Shown: positions 49,933 to 58,782, numbered from the stretch's first letter. The stretch: 64,000 bases of DNA from UBA11855 sp964591705 (GCA_964591705.1 CAZQCX010000004.1:1-64000), one strand, 5' to 3'. Numbers and translations are program-made. Notes: generated by a model not told the origin, from the letters alone.

Positions 49933-51585
49933 CTAGCCCAATATTACCTTCAGATCTGCATCGGGCGTGGTTATCGGCATTATGTTGAACTTCTCCACGA
50001 GCACCTTTAGTATGTTTGGCGTTATGAAAGCTGGAAGGCTGGGTCCTATGCGGATGTCACGTATGCCAAGGTAGAGCAGCGACAGCAATATTGCCACGGC
50101 TTTCTGTTCATACCAAGACAGCACCAAGGAAAGCGGCAAATCATTTACCTCCACATGAAATGCATCAGCCAGAGCCTGAGCTACCTTGACTGCAGAATAT
50201 GCATCGTTGCACTGTCCCATATCGAGCAATCTGGGGATTTCGTCGATGGTTCCCAGCTCCTTGTCAAAGAACCTGAATTTTCCACATGCTAATGTCAGGA
50301 TAATCGTGTCCTTCGGAGCCTTCTCAACGAATTCGGTGTAATAGCTTCTTCCAGGTTTTGCGCCGTCGCATCCTCCAACAAGTATGAAACGCTTTATGTG
50401 ACCGCTCTTCACAGACTCGATTACTTTGCCTGCGATACCTAGCACTGTGTTTCGGCCGAATCCGACCATGACGGTCTTGCCTTCTTTGTCCTCCGTGAAA
50501 CCTGGCAGCTCCAACGCCCTCTTTATCACTTCAGAGAAGTCCTTGCGGTCTAGGTGTGGAATCCCTGGATAGCCTACCGGACCGGATGCAAAGATGTTGG
50601 CTTTGTAAGAGTCTACAGGTCTCTGCAGACAATTAGTCGTCATCAGTATGGCTCCCGGGAACTGGGCAAATTCTCTCTGCTGGTTTTGCCACGCTGTTCC
50701 GTAGTGACCGAAGAAATGCTTGTACTTCTTGAGTCCTGGGTAGCCGTGTGTGGGAAGCATTTCGCCATGAGTGTACACGTAGATTCCCTTGCCCTCGCTT
50801 TGCTGCAGGATCGCTTCGAGGTCAATCAAGTCATGCCCAGAGACCAAGATGGCCTTGCCTTTTTTCGTTCCTATCTGGACTTTGGTAGGTACTGGGTGCC
50901 CAAAGGTCTCAGTGTTGCCGGCATCGAGAAGTTCCATTGCGCGGATGTTGATTTCCCCGCATTTCATCGCCAACCCGACGAAGTCATTGACGCCAAGCGA
51001 CTTGTCTAAAGGCGCTGCTAGACCTTTGTGCAGGAATTCAAAAACTGCTGGATCCTTCTTTCCTAAGAGATAGGCATGATATGTGTATGCGGCTACGCCT
51101 TTCAGCCCATAGGTCAGTAGCCATTGAAGAGAGTGCAGGTCTGTGTCGATGCTTGGGTCTGATTTGATGCCGACAAGTTTTCCTTGAGCGATTAGCCCCT
51201 CTTTTTTCTTTTCCAGCACAAGGGTTGCCGGACCTCCTGTTGAGGGTAGCTGACCTCCAGCTGACTCGATCTTTTTCCGAAGTTTGTCTCTTAGCTTCGC
51301 AGCTCGTGACAGATAATTGACGATGCCGTCTGGATCAAAATTCACATTGGTCAATGTTGCAAACAATGCTTCACTCGTAAAAACGCTCACATCCTCGTCG
51401 CTGATGCCAAGTTTCGCAGCCTCGGTCTGCAACTGTGACACCCCTCGAAGCATATAGACAAGAAGATCTTGTAGCGTTGCAACTTCAGGGGTCTTTCCGC
51501 AGACGCCCATGACGGTGCAACCTCTCCCTTGAGAAGTTTGCTCGCATTGGAAGCAGAACATCTGATTTTGACTCAATCTTTTCAC
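49933..51585 (-). CDS. hcp: Hydroxylamine reductase / hybrid-cluster protein
   Basis: Hcp carries a [4Fe-4S] cluster and a hybrid 4Fe-2O-2S cluster and acts on NO or hydroxylamine in nitrosative stress. The N-terminal motif is C-x2-C-x8-C-x5-C (CFQCEQTSQGRGCTVMGVC), the anaerobe type. Hybrid-cluster contexts include YTHGEMLP, TTNCLQRP, GGCDGAKPGR, LACGKFRF and GQCNDA. Length 550 aa is class I. Internal ATG at MFCFQCE is an alternative start. A Bat-type regulator gene lies just upstream on the same strand. Confidence 0.94.
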   Translation of the reverse strand: MKRLSQNQMFCFQCEQTSQGRGCTVMGVCGKTPEVATLQDLLVYMLRGVSQLQTEAAKLGISDEDVSVFTSEALFATLTNVNFDPDGIVNYLSRAAKLRDKLRKKIESAGGQLPSTGGPATLVLEKKKEGLIAQGKLVGIKSDPSIDTDLHSLQWLLTYGLKGVAAYTYHAYLLGKKDPAVFEFLHKGLAAPLDKSLGVNDFVGLAMKCGEINIRAMELLDAGNTETFGHPVPTKVQIGTKKGKAILVSGHDLIDLEAILQQSEGKGIYVYTHGEMLPTHGYPGLKKYKHFFGHYGTAWQNQQREFAQFPGAILMTTNCLQRPVDSYKANIFASGPVGYPGIPHLDRKDFSEVIKRALELPGFTEDKEGKTVMVGFGRNTVLGIAGKVIESVKSGHIKRFILVGGCDGAKPGRSYYTEFVEKAPKDTIILTLACGKFRFFDKELGTIDEIPRLLDMGQCNDAYSAVKVAQALADAFHVEVNDLPLSLVLSWYEQKAVAILLSLLYLGIRDIRIGPSLPAFITPNILKVLVEKFNIMPITTPDADLKVILG

Positions 51586-51678
51586 GTTCCGTGAAGAATG
51601 AACGAGGCAAATCGTGAAAATAGACCTTTCCCCGAATAGCTTAGGGATTGCAAAAAAGCAGCGGATAACGTCTCAATA

Positions 51679-52320
51679 TCAAACCGAGGATTCCTTTTCG
51701 AAATGATGCTCAAGAAGCCGCCGTGTCCCCCTGCGGATGATTTCGGAAAGTGTCGATGGTCTAATGCCGAGTTTGGCAGCAAATTGAAGAGTGTCGATTT
51801 TCCTTGGGTAATCAAAAAAACCCCCTTTCAAAGCAAGCCAGAATATTCGCTCTTGTTTCTCGGTTAAGACGCCCTGAATAGGCTCAAATCTTCCCATCCG
51901 GCGCACGTAGACTGAATGCCCAGTTTTCTCCAGTGCAGAGATTATGCTCGTGTAGGCTTCGAAAGTGGGAACCATAAAGTTGTACATTATCTTGTCTCTG
52001 TCGAGGCTCTTTCCCGAAACCAAGAAGGCGTCTCGCGACAGTATCTCGCTGCAGACTTCACAGCCTTCGCTCTCGAACCACAGAGTAGGCGCACCCTTGG
52101 TCTTGCTTTTAGAAGCAACGATTTTGAAGCCTTCAGGAAGGCTCTTCATTCCCTCAGAGCCAATTTCTATCAAGTGCTTGACGGCACCTTTGGTTGAGCT
52201 TCTAATGTCAACCACTTTAAGATTCTGAAACCCTGCTGAGCCAAGCTTCTTGAGCATTCTGCACTGCTTGTTCTCGATTTCGATGATCACATGGTAAGGT
52301 TTGCGCCATGGTTCCACCAT
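51679..52320 (-). CDS. HTH-10 (Bat-type) transcriptional regulator
   Basis: 213 residues with the HTH_10 domain at the C-terminus: LTEKQERIFWLALKGGFFDY, PRKID, LAAKLGI-like FAAKLGIRPSTLSEIIRRG. The N-terminal domain is an archaeal sensor-like region with CEVCSEIL, a possible metal or redox pair. It is upstream of hcp in the same direction with a 93-base gap, so it probably controls hcp in response to nitrosative or oxidative conditions; that role is inferred from position. Confidence 0.85.
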   Translation of the reverse strand: MVEPWRKPYHVIIEIENKQCRMLKKLGSAGFQNLKVVDIRSSTKGAVKHLIEIGSEGMKSLPEGFKIVASKSKTKGAPTLWFESEGCEVCSEILSRDAFLVSGKSLDRDKIMYNFMVPTFEAYTSIISALEKTGHSVYVRRMGRFEPIQGVLTEKQERIFWLALKGGFFDYPRKIDTLQFAAKLGIRPSTLSEIIRRGTRRLLEHHFEKESSV

Positions 52321-52367
52321 TCAAGACAAGCCTCCCGCTGCAGGTACCTAATGAAAAGCCATAGATT

Positions 52368-53510
52368 TCAATCTGGCGGCGGAGGTCTGGTTCCCAAAAC
52401 AACCGCAACATCCGTTATTTGATTCCCGCGAACAACGGTTATCGTCAAACTCTCTTTAGGCTGAGTCTTTTCTTCAAGATAACTCGCTAAGTCGTCGTTA
52501 TTCCTGATCAAACTGCCATTCAAAGCGATAATTATGTCATCAACTTGCAGTCTTCCTTCCGAGGGACCGCCCTTGGTTATGGAAGCTATCCTCCAACCAT
52601 AGGTGACTCTGGCGCCGATTTTCTGTGCAGCTGAATAGCTCATGTCGGTTCCTGAGACACCGAGATATGAATGACCACGAAAACTCCCAGTAGATATAAG
52701 AGAAGAAATCTCTCGGAGGAGAGTGTTCGAGGGAACGGCAAATCCCAAGCCCTGAGAATCCGACACTATGGCAGTGGTTATGCCCACAACTTTGCCTAGA
52801 GCATTGAGTAATGGACCACCAGAATTGCCGGGATTGATTGGCGCACTAGTTTGAATTACGTTTGCAATGGCAAATCCGCCGGCGGAGTCTTCGACTATTG
52901 TCCTGCCAACTGCGCTAACGACGCCAGTAGTTAGGGAGCCTACTAGCCCGTAAGGGTTTCCTATTGCAATAACTTGGTCGCCTACTCGCAACGTGGAAGA
53001 ACTGACGACATCAACAGGTTTGAACTCGCTGGCTGGAGCGCCCTGAACCGCAAGCACGGCCAAGTCAGCATAAGCATCTCTCCCTAGGACGCTGGCAGCG
53101 TATCCGTTGCCGTTCGAGAAAGTGACGCTCAAGCTATCAGCGCCAGCTATGACATGATTGTTGGTGACTACAACCATCCTGCCAGAGAAATTGTAAACAA
53201 AACCTGACCCCTGAACTCCACCCTCTGCCTTTGTTCCATATATCAGCACAATGGAATCCCGCACACTTGAATATATGGATGCCAGAGCGGTTGAGTCTTG
53301 GTAAAGCGTGATGTTCTGATAGGAAAAGGTCTGTCCGCCGCCAGTAAGAACAGATAGTCGACTCTCGAGAATTGCAACATCCTCGCTTAACTTGTTGATT
53401 TCCTCGTAATTGATGTAGAAAGTTGCCAAGCCACCGACGAGCAAACCCGCTGCAAACAGAAGCGCGAGAAAGCTGAGTGAACTTATTCCTGGATCTCGTT
53501 GCCCCTGCAT
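52368..53510 (-). CDS. HtrA/DegP-like serine protease
   Basis: 380-residue surface protease. An N-terminal anchor helix (about 12-34) precedes a short coiled coil and a trypsin-fold domain with triad His119 (TNNHVI), Asp149 (AYADLAVL) and Ser230 (NPGNSGGPL). A C-terminal PDZ domain has GWRIASITKGGPSEGRLQ. All catalytic residues are kept. It handles misfolded exported proteins. Start ATG 53510. Confidence 0.92.
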   Translation of the reverse strand: MQGQRDPGISSLSFLALLFAAGLLVGGLATFYINYEEINKLSEDVAILESRLSVLTGGGQTFSYQNITLYQDSTALASIYSSVRDSIVLIYGTKAEGGVQGSGFVYNFSGRMVVVTNNHVIAGADSLSVTFSNGNGYAASVLGRDAYADLAVLAVQGAPASEFKPVDVVSSSTLRVGDQVIAIGNPYGLVGSLTTGVVSAVGRTIVEDSAGGFAIANVIQTSAPINPGNSGGPLLNALGKVVGITTAIVSDSQGLGFAVPSNTLLREISSLISTGSFRGHSYLGVSGTDMSYSAAQKIGARVTYGWRIASITKGGPSEGRLQVDDIIIALNGSLIRNNDDLASYLEEKTQPKESLTITVVRGNQITDVAVVLGTRPPPPD

Positions 53511-53630
53511 TTGTTAGATCCTCGTATTCACATTTTGTGAACCCTTGAAATAAAAGGTTACTAGCCTAGGCAGTTTCTACAACGCAAGATCAGCCGAAGG
53601 TGATAGTTGCCAAATCCATTAAGCCCATAA

Positions 53631-53639
53631 GAAAAAAAG
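53631..53639 (-). terminator. Poly-T termination signal downstream of purA
   Basis: On the minus strand CCTTTTTTTC lies about 85 bases after the purA stop. Archaeal termination usually needs only a T-run of this kind. No stem is required or obvious. Confidence 0.4.
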
Positions 53640-53720
53640 GATTGAGGTCCAGAATGATCGGACCGAGCAGCCTTCTGGATAGTCGACAATGGGTCCAGCG
53701 AAAAATGACTCTTCGATAAA

Positions 53721-54719
53721 CTACCTTCTAAGATCAATTATGTCTAAAGCGTCAGGTCCCGTGCCTATCAGAACCAGCGGAACTCTGGTTCGATCTTCAA
53801 CTTCCCTCAGAAATCGCCTAGCTTCGCTCGATAAAGCTTCCAGTTTCCTTGCACCTCGACACTCTGGGAACAAACTATCAAGTTTTGTAAGCGCTGCATG
53901 TGTCGCTCCGTTTATTTTGGCTGTTTTTCTTGCTAGGTCAAAATCAAACGGTGCAGAGCGTCTGTCCCGTCCCGTGCCTGCAGCAGTCTCGAACCAACCT
54001 CTTTTTTGCGCTTCTTCTTTGGTTAATTCTCCAGGCATTGGTCCCGCTCCAACTCGCGTCATGAACGACTTGTACACTATGATCACGTCATCGACTCTAG
54101 TGGGGCCCACTCCTGCCTCTGACGCGATAGCTGAAGCCCCAGTGTCTCTGCCAGTGACATAGGGATATGTGCCAAAGTAAAGCGAAAGCAAGAAACCCTG
54201 AGTACCTTCAAGCAGAACCTTCTTCCCAGCATCGATCCCCTTGTTGATCTCGGTCACACTGTCTGTCAGAAAAGGCGTAAGCTCAGGAATATCACGGGCA
54301 AGCTTCGCTGTTCTTCTAACCCGCTCTTCCAGTGCGGGTCCAACGCCCCAGCCTGTGGTTCCAATTCCTTTAAAGTGAGCGCTCGTTTTGTCTTGGACCG
54401 CGTGTTTCTCCTCTATTATGGATGCCTGCAGGTCAACTCCTATGCGGTCTTTAACATTTGTTAACTCCACTTCTTTTAGAAATTGTGGAACTTGAACGTT
54501 AGCCCCAGCGCTAATGAGCAGGCGGCATTTTGAATATAGAAATGCAGCGGGGACCATGTGAAGCGCATACCTTTTTTCTCCGTCCCAGACTGTGTGGGCA
54601 GCATTAACAGACCCTGTTCTAACGCAGAAATCCAGTCTGTCTTTCAATGCAAGGTAAGAAATTATCTTTCCTTTGCCTTCATCTCCCCAGAATGCACCTA
54701 CGATGATCGTGCAGGGCAT
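53721..54719 (-). CDS. purA: Adenylosuccinate synthetase
   Basis: Catalyses GTP-dependent IMP plus aspartate to adenylosuccinate in AMP synthesis. N-terminal GAFWGDEGKGK is the GTP/IMP loop, with catalytic His in NAAHTV. Other motifs are EGTQGFLLS, YPYVTGRDTGASAI and AGTGRDRR. At 332 aa it is the short archaeal form (bacterial PurA is about 430). Start ATG 54719. Promoter TTATATAA lies near 54752, about 35 bases upstream. Confidence 0.94.
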   Translation of the reverse strand: MPCTIIVGAFWGDEGKGKIISYLALKDRLDFCVRTGSVNAAHTVWDGEKRYALHMVPAAFLYSKCRLLISAGANVQVPQFLKEVELTNVKDRIGVDLQASIIEEKHAVQDKTSAHFKGIGTTGWGVGPALEERVRRTAKLARDIPELTPFLTDSVTEINKGIDAGKKVLLEGTQGFLLSLYFGTYPYVTGRDTGASAIASEAGVGPTRVDDVIIVYKSFMTRVGAGPMPGELTKEEAQKRGWFETAAGTGRDRRSAPFDFDLARKTAKINGATHAALTKLDSLFPECRGARKLEALSSEARRFLREVEDRTRVPLVLIGTGPDALDIIDLRR

Positions 54720-54886
54720 GGCTATTCACCGCTGAATGCTCTTGTCAGCACTTATATAACTAATTCGCTCGTAATCTCGGTTGTCTTAGGCAGAAAACTT
54801 CCTGAGAATCAGGCAAGCTGGAAATTTGTGGTTTACGAATTCAACAACGAGGGGCTGAAACGCTAAAATGAACTTGGTTAGTATTG

Positions 54887-55123
54887 CTAACCGGCTGTTT
54901 GGAAAAAGCAAAGGCTCAGCAGCTCGGCCCAGGCAATGCGATGTAGCGGAATCTGCGCGATTTCTCGGCAACCGTAAGGGACGTACTCAAGAAGGTTGCC
55001 CTTTCCAATGGCTTTTTGCACTCTCCTAAGCTGCACGTTGACGATAACTGCGCCATCTTTCAAGTGTAGGTTAACATGCTTACCCAAGAAGGACTTGGCG
55101 CTATTCAGGCTGAAACTCTCCAT
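54887..55123 (-). CDS. Small Sm-like protein of unknown function
   Basis: 78 residues from ATG 55123 (MESFSLNS), which has GGTGAGG just upstream. The central FLGKHVNLHLKDGAVIVNVQ fits the first strands of an Sm/LSm-like fold; IPLHRIAWAELL is near the C-terminus. I cannot name the family. The start overlaps the 3' end of the zinc-protein gene by none to a few bases. A longer frame to 55195 is less likely, as it overlaps that gene. Confidence 0.6.
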   Translation of the reverse strand: MESFSLNSAKSFLGKHVNLHLKDGAVIVNVQLRRVQKAIGKGNLLEYVPYGCREIAQIPLHRIAWAELLSLCFFQTAG

Positions 55124-55130
55124 ATGAGCC

Positions 55131-55268
55131 TCACCAGTTACCCTCATTTTCAGCAATGCCGCTCCAGCACTGCCTGCAGATGGGCAGTTTCTCACCTTTG
55201 AAAAGGATGTATAGTTTTATGTTTTCATTGCCACACCTATTCTTCCACGGGTTTTTGCAATGCTCCAA
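55131..55268 (-). CDS. Small zinc-binding protein (CxxxPWK...CxxCW type)
   Basis: 45-residue ORF with TTG start at 55268 and GGAGG 8 bases upstream. It reads MEHCKNPWKNRCGNENIKLY, then ILFKGEKLPICRQCWSGIAE and a short end. Cys4, Cys12, Cys31 and Cys34 suit a single zinc site. I recall very similar tiny proteins (PWK...RC...KLPICRKCW) in TACK archaea. Function unknown. It is followed directly by the Sm-like ORF, probably in one transcript. Confidence 0.75.
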   Translation of the reverse strand: MEHCKNPWKNRCGNENIKLYILFKGEKLPICRQCWSGIAENEGNW

Positions 55269-55410
55269 TCATCAATCCTCCGATATGTCTTTCCATGTGA
55301 ATGAGACAGCTTTTAAAGCGCTTGCAGAAACTGCTCTGCAATTCTCCAGAGAGGTAAGTTAAAGTAAACGTTTAAACGTCCGTTGCTCAGCTTTTTGTAT
55401 TGGGGTCACC

Positions 55411-55857
55411 ATGGCTTCCCTAACGGCGGCAACTGCAAGCCTGGTCGTGCAAATCGCAGTTCTCATCCTGCTAATAATTGCGATCTCGCTGAAAAACAAG
55501 AGACGGTACCGCCAACATGGAATCATCATGGCTTCAGCGGTTGTTCTACACTTGGTCACGGTTGTAGCTGTCATGGGGCCGACCTTTAGTACGATCTGCA
55601 CCACACCAGCGATAGTTTTCGACGTAACTCTGCTGTTGACAATCGTACATGGCACATTGGGAATCATTGCCATAGTGTTTGGCATTTGGCTTGTTCTATC
55701 TTGGTGTTTCAAAACAGACCTCAAGAACTGTTTCGCCAAGAAAAGATTAATGCGTTCAACGTTCGTTTTGTGGTTCACGTCTGCATTGCTAGGGATACTC
55801 ATGTACTTAATCTTCTGGGTATCGCAACTGTTTTCATTACTGAGAGGATTTCTCTGA
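55411..55857 (+). CDS. DUF420-like four-helix membrane protein
   Basis: 148 residues, four predicted membrane helices (about 5-25, 40-60, 73-97 and 118-140). YRQHGIIMASAVVLH and HGTLGIIAIVFGIWL carry the histidines typical of DUF420 / heme-related membrane proteins, and WFTSALLGILMYLI closes the fold. Role is uncertain; related proteins assist cytochrome oxidase assembly in bacteria, which need not apply here. Start ATG 55411 behind GGGGT. Confidence 0.68.
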   Translation: MASLTAATASLVVQIAVLILLIIAISLKNKRRYRQHGIIMASAVVLHLVTVVAVMGPTFSTICTTPAIVFDVTLLLTIVHGTLGIIAIVFGIWLVLSWCFKTDLKNCFAKKRLMRSTFVLWFTSALLGILMYLIFWVSQLFSLLRGFL

Positions 55858-55895
55858 ATATTCATCTCCTTTTTCCAGAAAATGGAAATTGCCGC

Positions 55896-56438
55896 CTAGA
55901 TGTGAACTATTTCGGGCGTAACAGTATCTCTTGTAACCTTCAGCAAGGCAACGGAAGGCTTGCTCATAAACGAAATCGGGTTCGTGGCGCTTCCAGGGTT
56001 GACATACAAGATTTTGCCCTCCCATTTTATGCTCGGACTATGCGTGTGTCCGTAGACAAAAACATTGAATGCATTCTTTTTGGCGATCTCCCGCATCCTA
56101 CCCATCCCAAACACTGCGTTGGGGTCATGCATTACGCCTATCTTCCAGTCAGAAACCCTCAGGGAATTTAGTTTCGGGAGGGCGCCACTTACTTCTGGGC
56201 CATCCATGTTGCCGTGAACCGCTAGCACTGGTGCCAGCTGTTCCAACTCGTCGATAACTGCCAATTCAACCAAGTCGCCCGCATGCACAATGAAGTCAGC
56301 TTTCTCAAATGTGGCAAAAACCTTCTTTGGAATTGCCTTTGCTCTCACTGGGACGTGAGTGTCGGAGATTAGGCCAACAATTTTGGCAGGTGTCGTAGCG
56401 GGCACTTCGTGGGGGACTTGAGTCTGTTCAATAGTCAT
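55896..56438 (-). CDS. YfcE/MJ0936-type metallophosphoesterase
   Basis: 180-residue binuclear metallophosphatase. Motifs: LISDTHVP, HAGDLVE, VHGNMDGPE, GVMHDP-like and YGHTHSP, with VNPGSATNP after. It hydrolyses phosphodiesters in this family. I prefer ATG 56438 (MTIEQTQVP), which has a TATA-like GATAATAAAG at 56483-56492. The frame is open to a TTG at 56591 and would add a hydrophobic helix, so a membrane-anchored form cannot be excluded. The Lrp gene lies upstream on the same strand. Confidence 0.83.
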   Translation of the reverse strand: MTIEQTQVPHEVPATTPAKIVGLISDTHVPVRAKAIPKKVFATFEKADFIVHAGDLVELAVIDELEQLAPVLAVHGNMDGPEVSGALPKLNSLRVSDWKIGVMHDPNAVFGMGRMREIAKKNAFNVFVYGHTHSPSIKWEGKILYVNPGSATNPISFMSKPSVALLKVTRDTVTPEIVHI

Positions 56439-56594
56439 TGCTAGCCATCCAAGGATGCCGACAAGACAGACTAAGGTGGCAGAGATAATAAAGATTGGCG
56501 TTAAGAAAGCAATTGCCGTAGAAGAGCTGCAGAGTTGACTTCGTAGTCGACCTACGTGCTTTTGGCTAGGATTAAGCCAAGGCAGAAACAAGAA

Positions 56595-57119
56595 TCATTT
56601 CTTTTCGCTTTTGGTCTTCATGTTAGCTAGGTATTTCAGGTTGAAGGGTTTGATTATGACTCCAGGGCTGAGATCCATATGGAAGGTCTGGGACTCCAGC
56701 AGGAAATCTGACAGGTTCATGTCAATGGTCCTTGCGAACTCTGCGTAATCGGAGTATGAACGATGAAGGGAAACGCAGATTGAATCCCATCCCATGCCGC
56801 GGCCTTCCTGAACCAGCACCACGTTGGGCTGTCTCATGAACCATTCCTTCATTTTCTGGCTGGTTTTCTCTTTTTCGTCGCCTTTCTTGGACTCGAGCCT
56901 GTGCTTCATGAAAGTCAACGCTGCTATCTCGAACCCGATCTGCCCGAACCTTGGCAACACGGTGTACCCTTCAATGTAGCTCTCCCCAAGCATTGCTCTC
57001 CTTCGTGTCACTGTAGGCTGAGATACCCCCAGCGCTTTGGCGATTTGCCTGTCGCTCCTGTGCGAGTCCTTCATCAACTCAAAAAGTAGGTTATGATCGA
57101 TAGGTTTTAGTTCCTTCAT
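56595..57119 (-). CDS. Lrp/AsnC-family transcriptional regulator
   Basis: 174 residues. The N-terminal winged helix has DHNLLFELMKDSHRSDRQIA then KALGVSQPTVTRRRAML, a clear HTH. The C-terminal domain is an ATYPICAL RAM-like region (VVLVQEGRGMGWDSICVSLH). It may sense an amino acid or act as a local regulator. TATA box CATATATAAG near 57156-57164 on the minus strand, about 40 bases upstream. Confidence 0.87.
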   Translation of the reverse strand: MKELKPIDHNLLFELMKDSHRSDRQIAKALGVSQPTVTRRRAMLGESYIEGYTVLPRFGQIGFEIAALTFMKHRLESKKGDEKEKTSQKMKEWFMRQPNVVLVQEGRGMGWDSICVSLHRSYSDYAEFARTIDMNLSDFLLESQTFHMDLSPGVIIKPFNLKYLANMKTKSEKK

Positions 57120-57460
57120 GTTTTTCGCCTGACCTCTGTAAACCTTTTGTCATTCCATATATAAGCATCATGATGGGCACTCCATGATAGACACGTTCTT
57201 ACCGGTAGCATTGTCACGTTTCAGGCCTAGCAATCATGGAGCGAAATGTGTTCGCCAGCGGCAGAATATATCACGGGCCAAGGATTTTTAACTGCAAGGC
57301 ATTAATGACTGTGCTTTTGTCTCGCACAACAGAGTGCCCTCATCGACAAGAATGTTATCGGCGTCTTGTCTCAATCTTCTCCCACCGTCCTGCGCTAGAA
57401 GGATGAAAGAGTATTAAGAAGAGACCAAACAATAGATTCAGCAATTGGAGAAGCGGATAG
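57120..57460. other. Intergenic region between lrp and DUF559-like gene
   Basis: 341 bases. Holds the lrp TATA box (about 57156-57164) and a possible 56-codon ORF listed separately. A GAATATATC sequence near 57263 resembles TATA but is inside that ORF. No RNA gene seen. Confidence 0.35.
57236..57406 (+). CDS. Possible small Cys-containing ORF
   Basis: 56 codons from ATG 57236 to TGA 57404. Contains NCKALMTVLLSRTTECPHRQECYRR when joined in parts: Cys at NC, ECPH and QEC, plus a basic end. The ECPHRQECYRR part resembles short metal-site proteins. No ribosome site is obvious. May be a chance frame. Confidence 0.3.
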   Translation: MERNVFASGRIYHGPRIFNCKALMTVLLSRTTECPHRQECYRRLVSIFSHRPALEG

Positions 57461-57811
57461 TTGAGCTTCAGGTATCGGATGCATCCGAAGGTCAGCAAAG
57501 CTGAGATAGAAGTTTTCAAAGCGTTAAGCTCTTCTGGTTTGACAGAAGGTATGGTAACTCAGAAAACCATCGTTTTGAAATCGACCGTTCCTGATTTCTG
57601 CTGGCCCGACAGGCGAAAAGCAGTTTATTTGGACGGTTCTCAGGTGCACTTCGGAGACAAACAAGAGAAATGGGACGAGGAAGTGCGCGAACTCCTGGAG
57701 GGAAAAGGATGGGAAGTCCTCAGAATACCCTATGATCCCCCATTAAGCGACCAGAAACTGACGGAGATCGTAGCGGCGATTAGACGGCTGCTTAATCTGG
57801 ATGAAAAGTAG
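57461..57811 (+). CDS. DUF559/Vsr-like endonuclease-fold protein
   Basis: 116-residue PD-(D/E)xK-type nuclease. Core motif VPDFCWPDRRKAVYLDG includes the catalytic Asp and the following acid-x-Lys-like region, then HFGDKQEKWDEEVRELLEGKG and WEVLRIPYD, as in Vsr/DUF559. An early Glu (KAEIEVFKAL) fits as well. Start TTG 57461; ATG 57479 (MHPKVSK) is an alternative. Substrate unknown; may act in repair or defence. T-run GTTTTTTTC just downstream probably terminates it. Confidence 0.78.
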   Translation: MSFRYRMHPKVSKAEIEVFKALSSSGLTEGMVTQKTIVLKSTVPDFCWPDRRKAVYLDGSQVHFGDKQEKWDEEVRELLEGKGWEVLRIPYDPPLSDQKLTEIVAAIRRLLNLDEK

Positions 57812-57991
57812 ACTTTGCCAGTGGTTTTTTTCGCGTTCTATGTCCACCATTGGTATTCAAGGCGTCGGCAGGGGGATGCCAGCACCAATTTGCCGGTAAA
57901 CATTCAAATTTTGAAGAAAAGCTGTTAAGATGGCGCTCCTAGCCAGGCATTATTAGCAAAAAAACTCGATGAAGAAATGAAAAAACAGGAA

Positions 57992-58450
57992 TCACTGTTT
58001 GTAATCTGCTAGAAAAACAAGTTGGTAAGATTTCTTCAGAGCTTCCAGTCTCTGCAGCATTTCTTTTTCTGGTTTCTTGAAAATGGCTTTGCAATTGTAG
58101 ATGCTTGATGCTGCCAAAACGTAACAGTCTGTCAAGGCTAGACCGTATTTCAATTTTGCATTGCCTGCCTCGATTGCCAAATCCTTGTTTTCGGTTGGAA
58201 TTGTTACTGATGGAAGTCTAAACAACCATTCTGTTAGTTCCGTTGCCAGACTCTGGGGGTTAGCGATCCCAAGCATTTGGTATATTTTTGCGCTAAAGTA
58301 GTACGTCTCAGAAAGCGTGGGATGCGAAACTAAAGCTTCAAGTTTACCATCCATGACGGCAGAAAATACGGCTTTAGCTTGCTCTTGGAACTCAGCCTCT
58401 TTATCAATAAATTCTAGTATGACGCTCGTGTCTATGGCGACTTTTGGCAA
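57992..58450 (-). CDS. vapC: PIN-domain toxin VapC
   Basis: 152-residue ribonuclease toxin. The three or four acidic PIN residues are AIDTSVILEF (Asp6), SETYYF (Glu), and LALTDCYVLAAS (Asp). It is 3' of and overlaps the AbrB-type antitoxin gene by 19 bases, a standard toxin-antitoxin layout. RNA target not predictable. Start ATG 58450. Confidence 0.88.
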   Translation of the reverse strand: MPKVAIDTSVILEFIDKEAEFQEQAKAVFSAVMDGKLEALVSHPTLSETYYFSAKIYQMLGIANPQSLATELTEWLFRLPSVTIPTENKDLAIEAGNAKLKYGLALTDCYVLAASSIYNCKAIFKKPEKEMLQRLEALKKSYQLVFLADYKQ

Positions 58451-58701
58451 TCGATACCCAACTCTTTTAGAAGTCTTTGTGTTTTGTCGCTTGTGGCTTT
58501 TGCCTCTTGCAATATTGGCTCTGTAATGTTTTGCCCTGCGCGAACGAAGACTTTTTTTGGAATTTCTTTGAATGGTTCCAAAATGACTTTTCTGCCTTCT
58601 ACTTGAACATTAAGGACTGTGCCTGGTGTAAGGTTGAGTTTTTCCCGCGTGTCTTTTGGTATGACGACTTGTCCTTTTTTTGAGACTAATGTTTTTGGCA
58701 T
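58432..58701 (-). CDS. vapB: AbrB/SpoVT-type antitoxin VapB
   Basis: 89 residues. The swapped-hairpin DNA-binding domain is VSKKGQVVIPKDTREKLNL and PGTVLNVQVEGRKVILEP. The C-terminal half (from 50) would wrap the PIN toxin. It overlaps vapC by 19 bases. Antitoxins of this type bind their own promoter; the upstream 80 bases include a CTTAAGTAAG repeat that may be the site. Confidence 0.88.
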   Translation of the reverse strand: MPKTLVSKKGQVVIPKDTREKLNLTPGTVLNVQVEGRKVILEPFKEIPKKVFVRAGQNITEPILQEAKATSDKTQRLLKELGIDCQKSP

Positions 58702-58782
58702 GACTAGTTAGTAAGAATGTGATCTTACTTAAGTTTTACCCCTGTCTAAACTGCTGAAAAATACTTTGGATTGGCTTAAAAG

